A DNA stretch of 64,000 nucleotides from Morchella semilibera (Eukaryota; Ascomycota; Pezizomycetes; Pezizales; Morchellaceae). This document shows, one piece after another, positions 62,181-64,000 of the stretch (its first letter is position 1; every line of letters starts with the position of its first letter). The translations under genes were made by a program, and so were the position numbers. The notes under the pieces are model-generated. The model did not search any database and was not told the origin of the DNA. It was given only the letters and a program-made list of their open reading frames with translations. The DNA is taken from the NCBI GenBank assembly GCA_009192285.1, contig CM018603.1, positions 6,259,613 through 6,323,612 on the forward strand. The letters run 5' to 3'.

Positions 62181-64000
62181 ATCTGAGGGGGGGAGGGGGT
62201 GGGGGTGGTGTGGCGGTGCGAGTGGGGGGAGGGGGGGAGGGAGGGGAGGAGAGGGGAGGAGTATAAGGGAAGAGGGGGGGGGGGGGGGGAATTGAAGAGA
62301 GGTAGGAGAGAGAGAGAGAGACTGTGAAAGGATGAGATTGAGAGGATTGAGGATTGATATCGGGGGGGAGATGGAGAGAAAGAGAGAGAGACGCGTTTGT
62401 CCAGATATATCCCAGATCTAGAGCGCGTCTGTTGGGGAAGACGCGTCTAGATTGTGCGCCAAGAATACTTACACTCCACTCCCCCAACCCCAACCCCTTA
62501 GTTACTCTACTTGTAGGTACATGTAGGTACATGTACCTAACTCTACCGGACCCACTACTCTGCGTACGTCCCTAGGTAGAGTATTTCTATTTACTGCCAG
62601 TGCGGAGTGCATCTCGTCAGAACCGACAGACATCCTGGCGGGGATCATCACTTACGGTCTGGCCTGGTCCCTTTATCTGTAGGGGAAATTTAGCCAGAGA
62701 GCCGCGTCGTTATTAGTTAGCATCATGCAGCGTTTTGATAATTTATAATTGATTACAGCATGTGGCTAGCATCAAGAGATCGAGATGTGCTAAGCTCTAG
62801 CTACAAATCCATATCTCTCCGAAATTGCATATCCACATACCTCTCTCTCTCTCTCTTTCTCGCCCTCTTGAAAGGTAAATGCTCGTGCTTACATGCAGAC
62901 TGGACGTTGTACATGTATGTATTTATTTGTAATTTACCCCTTTGTGGTGGTGGTACATACGCATTTTTTATTCTTTTTTATTTTAGGTGTGTTTTTGACT
63001 GGGATTGGCCCGGCGCCGACCCTTACATCATCGCCTCAGTCAGTGATCGCCAGATTAAAGGTTGTTTGTGTCGCACAGGAGCCGTTTGTCTGTCCTGTCT
63101 GTTTGGCAGTTACAGGACGTACGTGCTGTATGCGGTGCTCGATTGTTCTCCTGTAGAACATCATCCGCTTTTCGTGGAGAGATATGTACCTCCACAATTA
63201 TCTTCCGCAACCATCTTCCACATTGAACCCCCAATTCCCAAACCAACCGAACCAAAAGGCTCCAGAGCGATGTCTCGCCCAGACCCAGGGGGGATTCTCG
63301 GAGTGAAATCTGGATCCTGGTCCCCCCGCTCACCATTGGGGCGTCTAGCTACATACAAGTACTTAGCTACGCAGAGCATGTAGTCAAAGATACATGTATG
63401 GGTTATGTTACCAGCGAGTACCCGCTGGCCAGACCGTTCTACGGTGGTTACATGTGCTTGTCAGTTGGCGTGCAAAGAAGTCCAACCATCCTCGGCGGGT
63501 ATTGAGTGCAACAGCCAGCGGTAGATTGGCCCGCCAGGAGGAAAGGAAGGAAGGAAAGAGAGGGACAAAACTACATGTATCATGATGTGGTAAACAATAC
63601 TACCGTTTTAACCTATGGGTAAGGCAAGGCGTCGGGGGGACGAAACACATTCGCGCCAGGGTAAAATAATCAAATTTTTACTACTTCTACGGATTGACCC
63701 TGCTCTGCCCTGTCAATCAATCCCCTCACATGCCTGTCCTGTCTAAAACGTGGAGCGTAAAGTAAACAAACCAAGCCCAACCCGACCGGTTAGGTTCCGA
63801 GTCCGATCTCGGCTCGTCCGCGCCGTAAAAGTACTCGTCAGTCTCGGTCGGCCCAACCGGTGGATGAATGTCGAATATAGAGAAGGATGTTTAGGGGGGT
63901 ATATGTTATTTTTAAACTTGTCTCCATATGAAACTCGTCTCACGTTTTTTTTTCTGTAGAGAGAGAGAGAGAGAGACTAGGGGTTGATTAATGATAGCTT
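62181..64000. other. RDH54 upstream region and window end
   Basis: 62185-62400 is extremely G-rich on the + strand, with many G4-6 runs and GAGA tracts. The rest has ACATGTA motifs (about 62520-62535, 62911, 63391, 63572) and no recognisable gene. An open stretch of 207 codons at 62760-63383 shows no family features. Sequence from about 63960 ends in a GA repeat (63959-63976). Confidence 0.55.
62185..62295 (+). repeat. G-rich tract with G-quadruplex potential
   Basis: Repeated runs of 4-14 G separated by 1-3 bases directly upstream of the RDH54 start codon; C-rich on the coding strand. Several sets of four G-runs fit the G-quadruplex pattern. The tract lies in the likely promoter or 5' leader of RDH54. 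Confidence 0.7.

Noticed and set aside
62760-63383. 207-codon open frame on the + strand
   Set aside because: Composition (Cys, Tyr, Leu, Phe from CT-rich DNA) is not protein-like and no family signature is seen.

Overview
This window looks like nuclear DNA of a filamentous ascomycete (Pezizomycotina). Genes are monocistronic and carry short introns, mostly 49-131 bp, with GTRNGT-type donors, CTAAC/CTGAC branch points and YAG acceptors. The gene set is fungal: a HOG-pathway MAPKK with the fungal insert, a SUL1-type sulfate permease, a Zn2Cys6 regulator, Rdh54 and Kap104. The class cannot be fixed by eye. The number of introns per gene and the long repeat-poor spacers would fit an early-diverging lineage, but that is a guess.

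Layout: 5.2-7.3 kb PBS2 MAPKK (+); 10.7-12.7 kb auxin-efflux-carrier-family membrane protein (+); 13.7-16.5 kb choline kinase (+); 18.5-22.1 kb 26S proteasome subunit RPN2 (+); 22.6-23.0 kb small secreted six-cysteine protein (-); 25.4-28.2 kb sulfate permease (+); 30.8 kb intron-containing tRNA-Ser(CGA) (+); 32.9-34.0 kb UCH37/UCHL5-type deubiquitinase (-); 35.8-37.6 kb Zn2Cys6 transcription factor (-); 44.9-48.1 kb transportin KAP104 (-); 54.2-55.6 kb patatin-like phospholipase (+); 56.8-58.7 kb ALADIN-like WD40 nucleoporin (-); 59.3-62.2 kb RDH54 Swi2/Snf2 translocase (-). Two long stretches, 37.6-44.9 kb and 48.1-54.2 kb, hold no gene I can support.

Most genes are unrelated housekeeping functions with no operon or cluster logic. 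One functional pairing stands out: RPN2 and the UCH37 homologue both belong to the 19S regulatory particle and lie about 11 kb apart. The last three genes form a strikingly GC-rich block unlike the rest. RDH54 in that block is broken into many frames by single-base shifts, mostly in homopolymers, while the encoded protein stays recognisable. Sequencing or assembly error is the first explanation to test.

Non-coding structure includes a MITE-like family with two copies (28.66 and 49.91 kb), a separate 109-bp TA-flanked MITE (1.56 kb), a perfect 20-bp-arm hairpin (0.73 kb), a 24-bp palindrome (9.2 kb) and a pervasive intergenic ACATGTA motif. I did not find a convincing undescribed multi-gene system. 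The most useful leads are the MITE families, the ACATGTA motif, a GC-AG intron in the UCH37 gene and the state of RDH54.
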